A stretch of 64,000 nt of DNA from an archaeon (GTDB taxonomy: Archaea; Thermoproteota; Nitrososphaeria; Nitrososphaerales; Gagatemarchaeaceae): assembly GCA_021827865.1 (NCBI GenBank), contig JAKAUC010000013.1, forward strand, positions 1-64,000, read 5' to 3'. Shown here in pieces: positions 57,759 through 64,000 of this stretch (its first letter is position 1; every line of letters starts with the position of its first letter). The notes under the pieces are model-generated. The model had not been told where the DNA came from. It saw only the letters and a list, made by a program, of their open reading frames with translations, and searched no databases. The translations under genes and the position numbers were made by a program.

Positions 57759-58666
57759 GCCGCAAGCACCTCCCTGGCGACCCTCGCCTCGCCAGCCGGG
57801 CCGCTCATCATCGTGTCTGTGGTGACGCAGGCCAGCCCCATCCCCCGGATCTCCTGGCTCAGCCCCGCGTCCCTGTCGGAGACTACTATCGCGTCAGCGA
57901 ACCTCGAGTACAGCTTCGCCACCCCGAGGGAGCTGGGCGGAGCCTTGGTCGCCTCCATCAGCTTCCCCGCAGGACCGCTGAAGGGGGACCTCCCGACCAT
58001 GGGGGAGAGGGCGACCACCCTCCTGGCCGACCTCAGGAGCCTGACGAAACCCGGGACGGCGAGAGAGGGGCCGACGCTGGTGACTGGGTTCGCGGGGCAG
58101 ACGACCACGATGTCCGCCTTCTCTACCGCCTCCCTGACCCTGGCGGTAGGTCTCGCCCGGGCGGAGCCCAGGTACCTGACCCCCAGGGCCCGGGGGCGGC
58201 CCTTCTCCCTGACCCAGAACTCCTGCAGGTTGAGCTCCCCTCCCGGGGTGGAGATGACTGTCTGGACCGGCTCGTCGCAGGCGGGGAGGACGGCGCACCC
58301 GGTCCCGAGCCTTTCCGCTATCGCCTCCGTCGCCCTGGTCAGGGTGAGCCCCTCTCTGAGCATCTGGGTCCGGGCGAGGCAGGTCGCCAGGTCCCTGTCG
58401 CCGAGCTTGAACCAGGTCTCAGTCCCGGCCCGGGCCATCAGGTCAAGCATGCGGAACGTGTCCCCCCTGATCCCCCAGCCCCTGGTCCGGTCGGCTATCC
58501 CGGCGAGGGTGTAGCAGGCGATGTCGACGTCTGGGCAGACGTAGACCCCGTAGATCCAGGCGTTGTCCCCTACGTTGGCCACGACGGTCAGCTCAGCCCC
58601 CTGCGCCTGGAGCCCCCGGAGCAGCTTAGCCGAGCCCGTCCCTCCGGCCAGGGCGACCACCCTCAT
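57755..58666 (-). CDS. cofD: 2-phospho-L-lactate transferase (F420-0 synthase)
   Basis: A 303-residue CofD-family enzyme: MRVVALAGGTGSAKLLRGL at the N-terminus binds the activated lactyl-nucleotide, and NVGDNAWIYGVYVCPDVD and VCPANPVTSVGPSL are characteristic internal motifs. It joins the lactyl moiety to Fo to make F420-0. It lies 4 nt after cofE and overlaps cofC by ATGA. Confidence 0.93.
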   Translation of the reverse strand: MRVVALAGGTGSAKLLRGLQAQGAELTVVANVGDNAWIYGVYVCPDVDIACYTLAGIADRTRGWGIRGDTFRMLDLMARAGTETWFKLGDRDLATCLARTQMLREGLTLTRATEAIAERLGTGCAVLPACDEPVQTVISTPGGELNLQEFWVREKGRPRALGVRYLGSARARPTARVREAVEKADIVVVCPANPVTSVGPSLAVPGFVRLLRSARRVVALSPMVGRSPFSGPAGKLMEATKAPPSSLGVAKLYSRFADAIVVSDRDAGLSQEIRGMGLACVTTDTMMSGPAGEARVAREVLAA

Positions 58667-58670
58667 GGGC

Positions 58671-59420
58671 TCACCTGAACAGGTCCCTCTCCCTGGGCAT
58701 GACGATGGGCGCCACCCCCGTCTCTGCCCTGGAGTAGCTCGCCCCCCTGACGACCGCCACGGGGATCCCTCCCAGCTTCCCCAGGGCGAGCTCGGCGGCC
58801 CCGGCTATCTCGTCGACCACGGCCGGCTGGGTCACCCGCAGCCTGTAGCCGAACCTGTCCCGCTTGCTCGCGTAGCGGACGAAGGGGTCGATGCCTGAGC
58901 ACCCTATGGCGACGTCCGTCTGGCCCAGCCTCCAGGGGCGCCCGAAGGTGTCGGTTACCACCACGGCGACCTCCGCCCCCGAGCCCTTCTCGAGGGCGGC
59001 CCTTATCCCCCTGGCGCTCCTGTCGGAGTCCTCGGGGAGGAGGGAGGCGACCCCCTTCCCGACGTTCGACTGGTCTACCCCGGAGTTGGCGCAGACGAAG
59101 CCGTGCCTTGTCTCCGTGATTATCACGCCGTGCCCCGCCCGGACGACCCTCACCGACTCCCTCAGTATGAGCTCGACGAGGCGCTCGTCCTTCCCCTGGG
59201 ACTTCGCCAGCCGCTTCGCCCTGGCGGAGGGGACGACGTCGGCCAGGCTGACGAGCCGCCCCTCGGCCTTGGAGACCACCTTCTGCTTCACCACCACGAC
59301 GTCCCCGTCCTTCAAGCGCAGCCGGTTCCTCTGCAGCGCCGAGGAGATGAGGGCGCCCAGGTCCTCCCCCGGCTTCACCTCCGGGAGCCCGGGGACCGGG
59401 ATCACTTCTATGCGGTTCAC
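58671..59420 (-). CDS. cofE: Coenzyme F420:gamma-L-glutamate ligase
   Basis: A 249-residue CofE protein that adds glutamates to F420-0. It shows IEVIPVPGLPEVKPGEDLG, KVVSKAEGRLV, the metal/GTP-site HGFVCANSGVDQSNV, and DTFGRPWRLGQTDVAIG, all typical. The GTG at 59420 was chosen because it lies 33 nt from a TATA-like box and gives the normal N-terminus; the open frame upstream is unsupported. First gene of the cof operon. Confidence 0.93.
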   Translation of the reverse strand: MNRIEVIPVPGLPEVKPGEDLGALISSALQRNRLRLKDGDVVVVKQKVVSKAEGRLVSLADVVPSARAKRLAKSQGKDERLVELILRESVRVVRAGHGVIITETRHGFVCANSGVDQSNVGKGVASLLPEDSDRSARGIRAALEKGSGAEVAVVVTDTFGRPWRLGQTDVAIGCSGIDPFVRYASKRDRFGYRLRVTQPAVVDEIAGAAELALGKLGGIPVAVVRGASYSRAETGVAPIVMPRERDLFR

Positions 59421-59448
59421 TTTGCCGCGCGGCGCATCCGGCGGGTGC

Positions 59449-59457
59449 GATAAATGC
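59449..59457 (-). promoter_or_regulatory. TATA-like box of the cof operon
   Basis: The minus strand reads GCATTTATC, centred 33 nt before the cofE GTG at 59420. Confidence 0.5.
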
Positions 59458-59472
59458 TCTGCCCGGGGTAGG

Positions 59473-59480
59473 AAATTTAA
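59473..59480 (+). promoter_or_regulatory. TATA-like box of the Mrp-ATPase gene
   Basis: AAATTTAA is centred about 30 nt before the TTG at 59506 and supports that start over the longer open frame, which overlaps cofE. Confidence 0.5.
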
Positions 59481-59505
59481 GGGCCCGGCGGAGGCTCGCG
59501 TCGGA

Positions 59506-61632
59506 TTGGTCACCAGGGAAGAAGTTCTCAGGGCGCTCGCCGGGGTCAAGGACCCTGAGCTGGGGAGGGACGTGGTATCGCTCCGCATGGTGGACGGCGT
59601 CGAGGTAGACGGGGACAGGGTCGCGTTCACGCTCAACCTCACCACCCCGGCCTGCCCGCTTAGGTCGAGGCTCGAGGAAGCGGCCAGGGCCGCGGTCGCG
59701 GGGATCCCGGGGGTGAAGCATGTGGAGATGAAGACGGGGTCGAGCGTCTATGCGACCAGGGACTATGCTGAGGCGGAGGTCCTCAGGGGGGTGAAGAACA
59801 TCATAGCCGTCGCCAGCGGGAAGGGAGGGGTCGGGAAGTCGACGGTGGCGGTCAACCTGGCCTGCGCCCTGGCTGCGACGGGGGCGAAGGTGGGGATACT
59901 CGACGCGGACGTCTACGGCCCCACCATACCACTCATGATGGGGGCGAAGTCCCAACCGGAGGTGAGGGACGAGAAGGTGATCCCACCCGTCGCCCACGGG
60001 GTAAAGGTCGCCTCCCTCGGATTCTTCTACAACGAGGAGACGCCGGTGATCTGGAGGGGGCCCCTGGTGGCCGGGGCCGTGAGGCAGCTCCTCACCCAGG
60101 TGGATTGGGGGGAGCTCGACTACCTTGTCTGCGACATGCCGCCGGGCTGCCTTCCGGCGGGGACGAGCATACTGATGGCGGACAACTCCACGAAGCCCAT
60201 CGAGAAGGTGGAGGTCGGAGAGTTCTTGCTCAGCTACGACGGCCAGAGCCTCGTCCCCCGTCGTGTCCTGGGCACCGTCCCCCAGGGAGAGCAGGAGGTC
60301 TTCAGGCTGAGGGCCGGGGACCGCGAGATAGTCGCGAGCGCGAACCACCCGTTCCTCAGTCGCCATGGCACGAGCCGCTGGGTCAGGCTCGACCAACTGA
60401 GAGCGGGGGACAGGGTGGTTGTGCCCAACTGCGTCAGCGGAGGGCAGCCCCTGCGGCTCCCGAAGGCGGGGTCCGACCCGGAGGTCGTCCAGCTCCCTGG
60501 GGAGACCACGGCTGACTTCATGCGGGTCGTAGGGCATTTCGTCGCCGGCGGCTCTCTGACGCGCCGGAGAGGTGGGGAGCGCCCTGTCGGGTTGAGGCTG
60601 CGCCAGCGCCGGGGGACCAGGTTCAGGAAGACCCACGAGGGGCTCTACATGAAGGTCTTCAAGGGCCCCGTCTTCGACGACGACGGCGGACCGGGGCTCG
60701 CCGTAGCGTCCCCCCCTCTGGCCGAACTGTTTGAGGCCCTCGACCTGGACCACAAGGCCCGGGAGAGGTCTGTCCCCCGCTGGATCTTTACGCTCCCCCT
60801 GGACCAGAGGCTGGCGTTCATACGCGGATACGCAGAGGCCGGCGCGGTCATCAGACGCCGGGAGTCGACCAGGTCTCTTCCCGGCCGGAATGGGATGGAG
60901 GGCGCGGTGACCGTGGTGCAGGAGACGGCGACCGTCGAGGGCCCGAACGCGGCCTTGGCAGACAAGTTCCGTGAGCTTTGCGCCATAAGCGGGGTCAGAT
61001 CCACGAAGCCCCGTCTCCGCGGCGGACAGAGGCTCCCCGAGGGGAGGACAGGGTCGGGCGCCGCCGGTCGCAGATTCCAGTTCGCCCTGGAGCATGACCC
61101 ACGGCCGTTCAGGTTCGCCAGGGTCCAGTCCGTCGAACCCATGGGGCGCGCGGATACCTACGACCTGCAGGTCGACCAGTACGAGAACTTCGTCGCCAAC
61201 TCCATCCTGGTACACAACACCGGGGACGCCAGCCTCACCCTCGCGCAGACCGTCCCCCTCGGGGGGATCCTGATAGTCACCACCCCCCAGGACGCGGCGC
61301 TGAGCATAGCTGCCAAGGCCCTCGCCATGTTCAAACGCCTCGACGCCCCCATACTCGGGGTGGTCGAGAACATGAGCTACTTCGTCTGCCCTCACTGCGG
61401 CGAGCGGACCGACATCTTCTCGAGCGGCGGGGGGAAGAAGATCGCCGCTGAGAGGGGGGTCGACTACCTGGGGGAGATACCCCTGGCCGTCGCTGTGAGG
61501 GAGCAGAGCGACAGGGGGGAGCCCGTCGTCGCCTCGGACCCGGACTCGCCTGAGTCCATGGTCTACAAGGAGCTCGCGTTCAAGGTGGCCGGGATGCTCA
61601 GCATCGTCGCCTACTCCAAGATGAAGAAATGA
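59506..61632 (+). CDS. Mrp/NBP35-type Fe-S carrier ATPase with an in-frame intein
   Basis: A 708-residue precursor; removing the intein (residues 215-571) gives 351 residues, the normal size for an Mrp/ApbC protein. The N-terminal ~90 residues are a MIP18/DUF59 domain (PELGRDVVSLRMVDGV, TTPACPLRSRLE). The ATPase has deviant Walker A GKGGVGKSTVAVNLA, DADVYGPTIP, and DMPPG joined to TGDASL across the intein. The C-terminal CPHC pair binds the Fe-S cluster at the dimer interface. It delivers Fe-S clusters to apoproteins. Leaderless TTG start. Confidence 0.93.
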   Translation: MVTREEVLRALAGVKDPELGRDVVSLRMVDGVEVDGDRVAFTLNLTTPACPLRSRLEEAARAAVAGIPGVKHVEMKTGSSVYATRDYAEAEVLRGVKNIIAVASGKGGVGKSTVAVNLACALAATGAKVGILDADVYGPTIPLMMGAKSQPEVRDEKVIPPVAHGVKVASLGFFYNEETPVIWRGPLVAGAVRQLLTQVDWGELDYLVCDMPPGCLPAGTSILMADNSTKPIEKVEVGEFLLSYDGQSLVPRRVLGTVPQGEQEVFRLRAGDREIVASANHPFLSRHGTSRWVRLDQLRAGDRVVVPNCVSGGQPLRLPKAGSDPEVVQLPGETTADFMRVVGHFVAGGSLTRRRGGERPVGLRLRQRRGTRFRKTHEGLYMKVFKGPVFDDDGGPGLAVASPPLAELFEALDLDHKARERSVPRWIFTLPLDQRLAFIRGYAEAGAVIRRRESTRSLPGRNGMEGAVTVVQETATVEGPNAALADKFRELCAISGVRSTKPRLRGGQRLPEGRTGSGAAGRRFQFALEHDPRPFRFARVQSVEPMGRADTYDLQVDQYENFVANSILVHNTGDASLTLAQTVPLGGILIVTTPQDAALSIAAKALAMFKRLDAPILGVVENMSYFVCPHCGERTDIFSSGGGKKIAAERGVDYLGEIPLAVAVREQSDRGEPVVASDPDSPESMVYKELAFKVAGMLSIVAYSKMKK
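60148..61218 (+). other. Mrp intein (357 residues)
   Basis: Inserted between DMPPG and TGD of the conserved nucleotide-binding switch. It starts with Cys1 (CLPAGTSILMADNS), has the block B ASANHPFLS histidine, and ends DTYDLQVDQYENFVAN-SILVHN with the standard His-Asn end and Thr +1. The LAGLIDADG endonuclease region is recognisable (RVVGHFVAGGSLTRR; LAFIRGYAEAGAVIRR), but each motif has glycine where the metal-binding acid belongs, so homing is probably lost. Splicing motifs are intact. Confidence 0.9.
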
Positions 61633-61730
61633 GCGCCCCCCAGGACGAGCTCCTGGCCGCGTCGGCGAGGAAGAAGAAGGCGAGGAAGCGCAGGCGCGGG
61701 CCCTACCGCAAGTCTTGGGCTCCCGGCTGA
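61629..61730 (+). CDS. Very small basic protein (33 residues) coupled to the Mrp gene
   Basis: Its ATG overlaps the Mrp stop as ATGA. The product begins MSAPQDELLAASA and continues with a highly basic RKKKARKRRRGPYRKS stretch, ending 3 nt before the convergent ridA gene. The overlapping start and complete frame suggest a real, translationally coupled small protein, possibly nucleic-acid-binding. It is too short for confident homology and may be missed by gene finders. Confidence 0.5.
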   Translation: MSAPQDELLAASARKKKARKRRRGPYRKSWAPG

Positions 61731-61733
61731 CCT

Positions 61734-62105
61734 TCAGCGGACGGCGACCGCGTCTATCTCGACCCTGGCCCCCTTGGGGAGGGCCGCCACCTGGACCGTC
61801 GACCGGGCCGGGAACGGGGCCGAGAAGTGCTTCCCGTACTCCTCGTTCATCTGGGCGAACTCCGACAGGTCGACCATGAACACTGTAGTCTTCGCCACGT
61901 CGCCGAGGCCGAGCCCTGCGGCTCCGAGGACTTCGCCGAGGTTCGAGAGGGCCCGCCTCGTCTGGGCGACGATCCCCTCCTCTAGCTTCCCCGTGCCGGG
62001 GTCCGCTCCTAGCTGGCCCGAGCAGTAGACCGCGCCCCCGTCGACCCCCTGGGAGTAGGGCCCTATGGGCTCCGGCGCGCCCTTCGACCTGACCTCTGAC
62101 TTCAT
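61734..62105 (-). CDS. ridA: RidA family (YjgF/YER057c/UK114) protein
   Basis: A 123-residue enamine/imine deaminase-family protein. Family landmarks are PEPIGPYSQGV, YCSGQLG, the central NLGEVLGAAGLGLGDVAKTT and PARSTVQVAALPKGARVEIDAVA, which contains the conserved active-site arginine. It protects PLP enzymes by hydrolysing reactive enamines. The ATG at 62105 lies 27 nt from a TATA-like GATTTATC; the longer open frame to 62183 is unsupported. Confidence 0.93.
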   Translation of the reverse strand: MKSEVRSKGAPEPIGPYSQGVDGGAVYCSGQLGADPGTGKLEEGIVAQTRRALSNLGEVLGAAGLGLGDVAKTTVFMVDLSEFAQMNEEYGKHFSAPFPARSTVQVAALPKGARVEIDAVAVR

Positions 62106-62128
62106 GACCCGGGTCGCCCCGGGCGACG

Positions 62129-62136
62129 GATAAATC
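62129..62136 (-). promoter_or_regulatory. TATA-like box of ridA
   Basis: The minus strand reads GATTTATC, centred 27 nt before the ridA ATG. Confidence 0.5.
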
Positions 62137-62151
62137 GGTTTTGACCGCGCG

Positions 62152-62535
62152 TCACAGGGCGCGGAGGAGCGAGGGATAGACATCTTCCTCCGCTTCGTAT
62201 TCGACGAACTCCCTGCGGTCCATGTGCGCGAGCATGCCGGAGGTGACCTTCCCCTTCTTGGCCAGGAGTATGATGCGCTTTCCGGCCTTGTACGCCGCCA
62301 TGATCTCCATCCCCACCCCGATGCTCGGGTCGGTGACGTCGGCCACCAAGATGTCCGACGCCTCGGTGGCGTCCTTGTCGCGGCGAAATATGTTGACCGC
62401 CCCGTCCTTCTCCAGGGGCCCCAGGACCCAGGGGGATGTGATCGTGTGCCCTGCGTCGGCGACCGCCCTGGCCATCTCTTTGGCCCGGGGGAGCGCCCTG
62501 TTGGTAATCATGGGGACGGAGAGGTAGACTTTCAT
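62152..62535 (-). CDS. Nucleoside 2-deoxyribosyltransferase-like protein
   Basis: A 127-residue protein with the compact Rossmann-like layout of the family: VYLSVPMITNR at the N-terminus, SDILVADVTDPSIGVGMEIMAA with the likely catalytic glutamate, and AGKRIILLAKKG. Members split or transfer the deoxyribose of nucleosides or nucleotides, or bind nucleotide-derived signals. ATG 62535 lies 28 nt from a TATA-like GGGATAAAC. It is a single gene. Confidence 0.75.
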   Translation of the reverse strand: MKVYLSVPMITNRALPRAKEMARAVADAGHTITSPWVLGPLEKDGAVNIFRRDKDATEASDILVADVTDPSIGVGMEIMAAYKAGKRIILLAKKGKVTSGMLAHMDRREFVEYEAEEDVYPSLLRAL

Positions 62536-62567
62536 CGCTCTGGGGCGGGCGGGACGCGGGTTTATCC

Positions 62568-62753
62568 CTATCTGACCAGGGGCGACTTCGCCTGCTGCTT
62601 CGCCTTCACGTGGTCGCACTTCGCCGGAGAGTGGGCGTAGCAGAAGGTACGGGAGCACACGTGGCAGGTGTAGTAGTATCCGATGCCGAGCTTCCTGCCG
62701 CAGACCTCGCAGGTAGGGGCCGCCTGCTGCTCGGTGCTCGTGTACACGCTCAT
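62568..62753 (-). CDS. Small AN1-like zinc-finger protein
   Basis: A 61-residue protein with three zinc-ligand groups: CEVCGRKLG, YTCHVCSRTFCYAH and KCDH, a C-x2-C...C-x2-C-x4-C-x2-H...C-x-H order that resembles AN1-type fingers. Such small proteins occur in archaea with mostly unknown roles. ATG at 62753 lies about 33 nt from a TATA-like CTTAAAAG. It stands alone; the gap to 63006 is more A/T-rich than its surroundings. Confidence 0.7.
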   Translation of the reverse strand: MSVYTSTEQQAAPTCEVCGRKLGIGYYYTCHVCSRTFCYAHSPAKCDHVKAKQQAKSPLVR

Positions 62754-63006
62754 GCCACCTAACCAATGAATAATGCACTTCCTTTTAAGAAAACGTGTCT
62801 GAAACTTGCAAAATACGGCGGGGGTTGTGCGAAAGTGTATTTCACTTGTCCCCGTATGACTCGTGAAGACATGGTCCATGGGCGTCGTAGCCCAAGAGGC
62901 AAGTGGGCAGGCCGACACGTCGGGCCAGCGGCAGGCCACGGTCGGGAGCTTGGCTGGGAGCCCCGATCGTTTTCCTTAACTGTCGTTTCTGTCACCCCCG
63001 GCCCGA

Positions 63007-63516
63007 ATGAGCGCCGGGGAAGAGTCGATCATCGGCGCGATACTCTATGCTGCAGATTCCCCCGACTACACCCTCCGCTCTGTCGTCTTCACCGACAGGC
63101 AGGTCCTCCAAATCCCGATCTCCAAGATGAGCGAGATAGCCGCCAGGGTAAGCATGGCGCCTACCACCCTGGCTTGGTTGTTCGAGGCCGCCAACCCGGC
63201 TGTGTTCTCGGGTCTGGGAGGCCTGGTCGGAATGAAGATGTGGGGGAGCCTGAAGAAGCAGGTAGCAGCCATGGAACCGGTCCGGGTCGGGAGCGGGCCA
63301 CTCCCCCCTGAGCTGTCGGACGCAGCCAAGTCGAGGCTTCGTTACGACGAAGTCAAGGACGTGAAGATCAAGAAGGTGATGATGTCGAGCGACTTGGTCC
63401 TTTACCTCGCGGCGGGTTTCTTGCACAGCCAGAAGATCGTCTTCGAAGGCCGCGCTGGAGATGCCGTCAAGCGGCTGATCAGGGCGACGCCTCTTTCCCC
63501 GAAGCTCAAGGAATAG
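63007..63516 (+). CDS. Hypothetical protein
   Basis: Not recognised. The 169-residue product has an opening beta-rich part (ESIIGAILYAADSPDYTLRS, cited by character), a central Gly-rich hydrophobic stretch (SGLGGLVGMKMWGSLKK) that could pack against membrane or a partner, and a closing alpha/beta part ending AVKRLIRATPLSPKLKE. No catalytic or metal-binding motif is visible. Good codon use across the full length supports it as a gene; ATG at 63007 is the first start. It is a single gene. Confidence 0.55.
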   Translation: MSAGEESIIGAILYAADSPDYTLRSVVFTDRQVLQIPISKMSEIAARVSMAPTTLAWLFEAANPAVFSGLGGLVGMKMWGSLKKQVAAMEPVRVGSGPLPPELSDAAKSRLRYDEVKDVKIKKVMMSSDLVLYLAAGFLHSQKIVFEGRAGDAVKRLIRATPLSPKLKE

Positions 63517-63547
63517 ACCCGGCGGGGGCCACCGGCCGGCCCGGCTG

Positions 63548-64000
63548 TCATCTCTTGTACCCTAACTTCCTGAGAAAGTCACGCCTCTCCGCCTTGTCCT
63601 CCTCCCCCTCTTCCCCCTTCGGGTACCCTCCGTCTATCACCCCGAGCACCCCCCTCCCCTTCCCCGAGTCAGCCACCACCACGGTGACCTCGTTGGCTGT
63701 GGCGCAGTAGACCTGGGCCACCTCCTCCACCTGCTTGATCCGGTTGAGGACGTTGATGGGGAAGCTGCCGGAGAGGAAGACGACGAACGCGTGCCCCGCT
63801 GCCACCCGGGCGGCGCAGTCCACCGCGAGGCTCACGCAGCCGGGGTCTGACCCGTCGGACCTGATCAGCGATTTGCCCGAGGCTTCGCAGAAGGCCACCC
63901 CGAACTTTATGCCTGGCATGGACGTCGCCAGGGCCTCGTAGATGTCCTCGACCGACTTTATGAAGTGAGACTGGCCGAATATCAGCTGGTGCCCCTCGGG
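63548..64000 (-). CDS. Adenosine-specific kinase-like protein (partial)
   Basis: The frame runs off the right edge; about 150 C-terminal residues are visible. It contains the family features GQSHFIKSVEDIYEAL, PGIKFGVAFCEASGKSLIR and AAGHAFVVFLSGSFPINVLNRIK, with the conserved cysteine and glutamate in AFCEASG. These match the small archaeal adenosine-specific kinase family (PF04008-like), whose physiological role is not fully settled. The end is at 63548, with a Glu-rich then basic tail. The start lies outside the window. Confidence 0.85.
   Translation of the reverse strand, partial: PEGHQLIFGQSHFIKSVEDIYEALATSMPGIKFGVAFCEASGKSLIRSDGSDPGCVSLAVDCAARVAAGHAFVVFLSGSFPINVLNRIKQVEEVAQVYCATANEVTVVVADSGKGRGVLGVIDGGYPKGEEGEEDKAERRDFLRKLGYKR

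Noticed and set aside
58663-61395. 910-codon open frame on the minus strand
   Set aside because: Antisense to the cofE region and the Mrp gene; rich in Arg/Gly/Pro/His as expected for a shadow in high-GC DNA, with no recognisable domain.
62766-63311. Plus-strand open frame beginning MNNALPFKKTCLKLAKYGG
   Set aside because: The opening looks protein-like because the DNA is A/T-richer, but the frame runs into an out-of-frame overlap with the better gene at 63007 and has no clear promoter or family.
1-64000. CRISPR arrays, insertion sequences, rRNA or tRNA genes
   Set aside because: No regularly spaced repeats, transposase-like proteins, rRNA signatures or convincing tRNA cloverleafs were found by reading; a covariance-model scan would be decisive for tRNAs and small RNAs.

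Overview
The window reads as a gene-dense piece of a high-GC archaeal chromosome, probably from the TACK/Thermoproteota side and possibly a Nitrososphaeria (Thaumarchaeota)-type relative. The domain call rests on RNA polymerase subunits RpoP and RpoK, ribosomal proteins eS25 and eS26, Alba, a tRNA-splicing endonuclease, archaeal-type ThrRS and ProRS, family B DNA polymerase, ATP-dependent DNA ligase, HMG-CoA synthase with its thiolase/DUF35 partners, an archaeal lipid-type CDP-alcohol transferase, cofCDE for coenzyme F420, and archaeal phosphoglycerate mutase. The exact lineage is inference. No rRNA, tRNA, CRISPR array or insertion sequence was recognised, and no gap between genes exceeds about 260 bases.

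Layout. 1-2.9 kb: mevalonate entry (DUF35, thiolase, HMG-CoA synthase) and rpoP. 3-7.4 kb: small membrane and zinc proteins, and a surface-sugar group (GT2-like enzyme, DegT aminotransferase, membrane glycosyltransferase). 7.5-11.3 kb: polB interrupted by a 433-residue intein. 11.4-13.3 kb: agmatine-to-putrescine pair. 13.3-24.9 kb: ThrRS, lipid synthesis, extracytoplasmic cyclophilin, MetE-like enzyme, eS26, MFS transporter with a PfkB kinase, ProRS, membrane proteins. 24.9-33.6 kb: trmI, endA, DUF47, stomatin/NfeD, upp, DNA ligase and an Fe-S-sensor-like HTH regulator. 33.6-35.7 kb: an operator-rich intergenic region, then a membrane protein and two ferredoxin-like proteins. 35.8-43.1 kb: eS25, rpoK, alba, a PLP decarboxylase, thymidine kinase, uridine phosphorylase, phosphoglycerate mutase. 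43.2-47.4 kb: sugar-phosphate and nucleotide-sugar genes. 47.4-50.5 kb: TIM-barrel protein, haem O synthase, AbrB-like regulator, Hsp20-like protein, metallopeptidase. 50.5-55.6 kb: NitT/TauT-type ABC transporter genes with a threonine-rich surface protein between them. 55.6-59.4 kb: amidohydrolase and cofC-cofD-cofE. 59.5-64 kb: intein-containing Mrp ATPase, small proteins, RidA, and a partial adenosine-specific kinase.

Two themes recur. First, many transcripts look leaderless: a TATA-like box is usually centred 27-34 nt before a start codon that is often TTG or GTG, and this rule was used to choose starts. Four genes (DUF35, a nucleotidyltransferase, a GlmU-like protein, an ABC permease) lack a canonical start where one is expected, which suggests CTG, ACG or ATA initiation, recoding or assembly errors. 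Second, both inteins keep splicing motifs, but their LAGLIDADG endonuclease motifs have glycine where the catalytic acids should be.

The places most worth attention are the paired degenerate inteins, the triple-dyad regulatory region next to the ferredoxin genes, the GalT-like enzyme lacking its nucleophilic histidine, and the ABC locus without a recognisable solute-binding protein.
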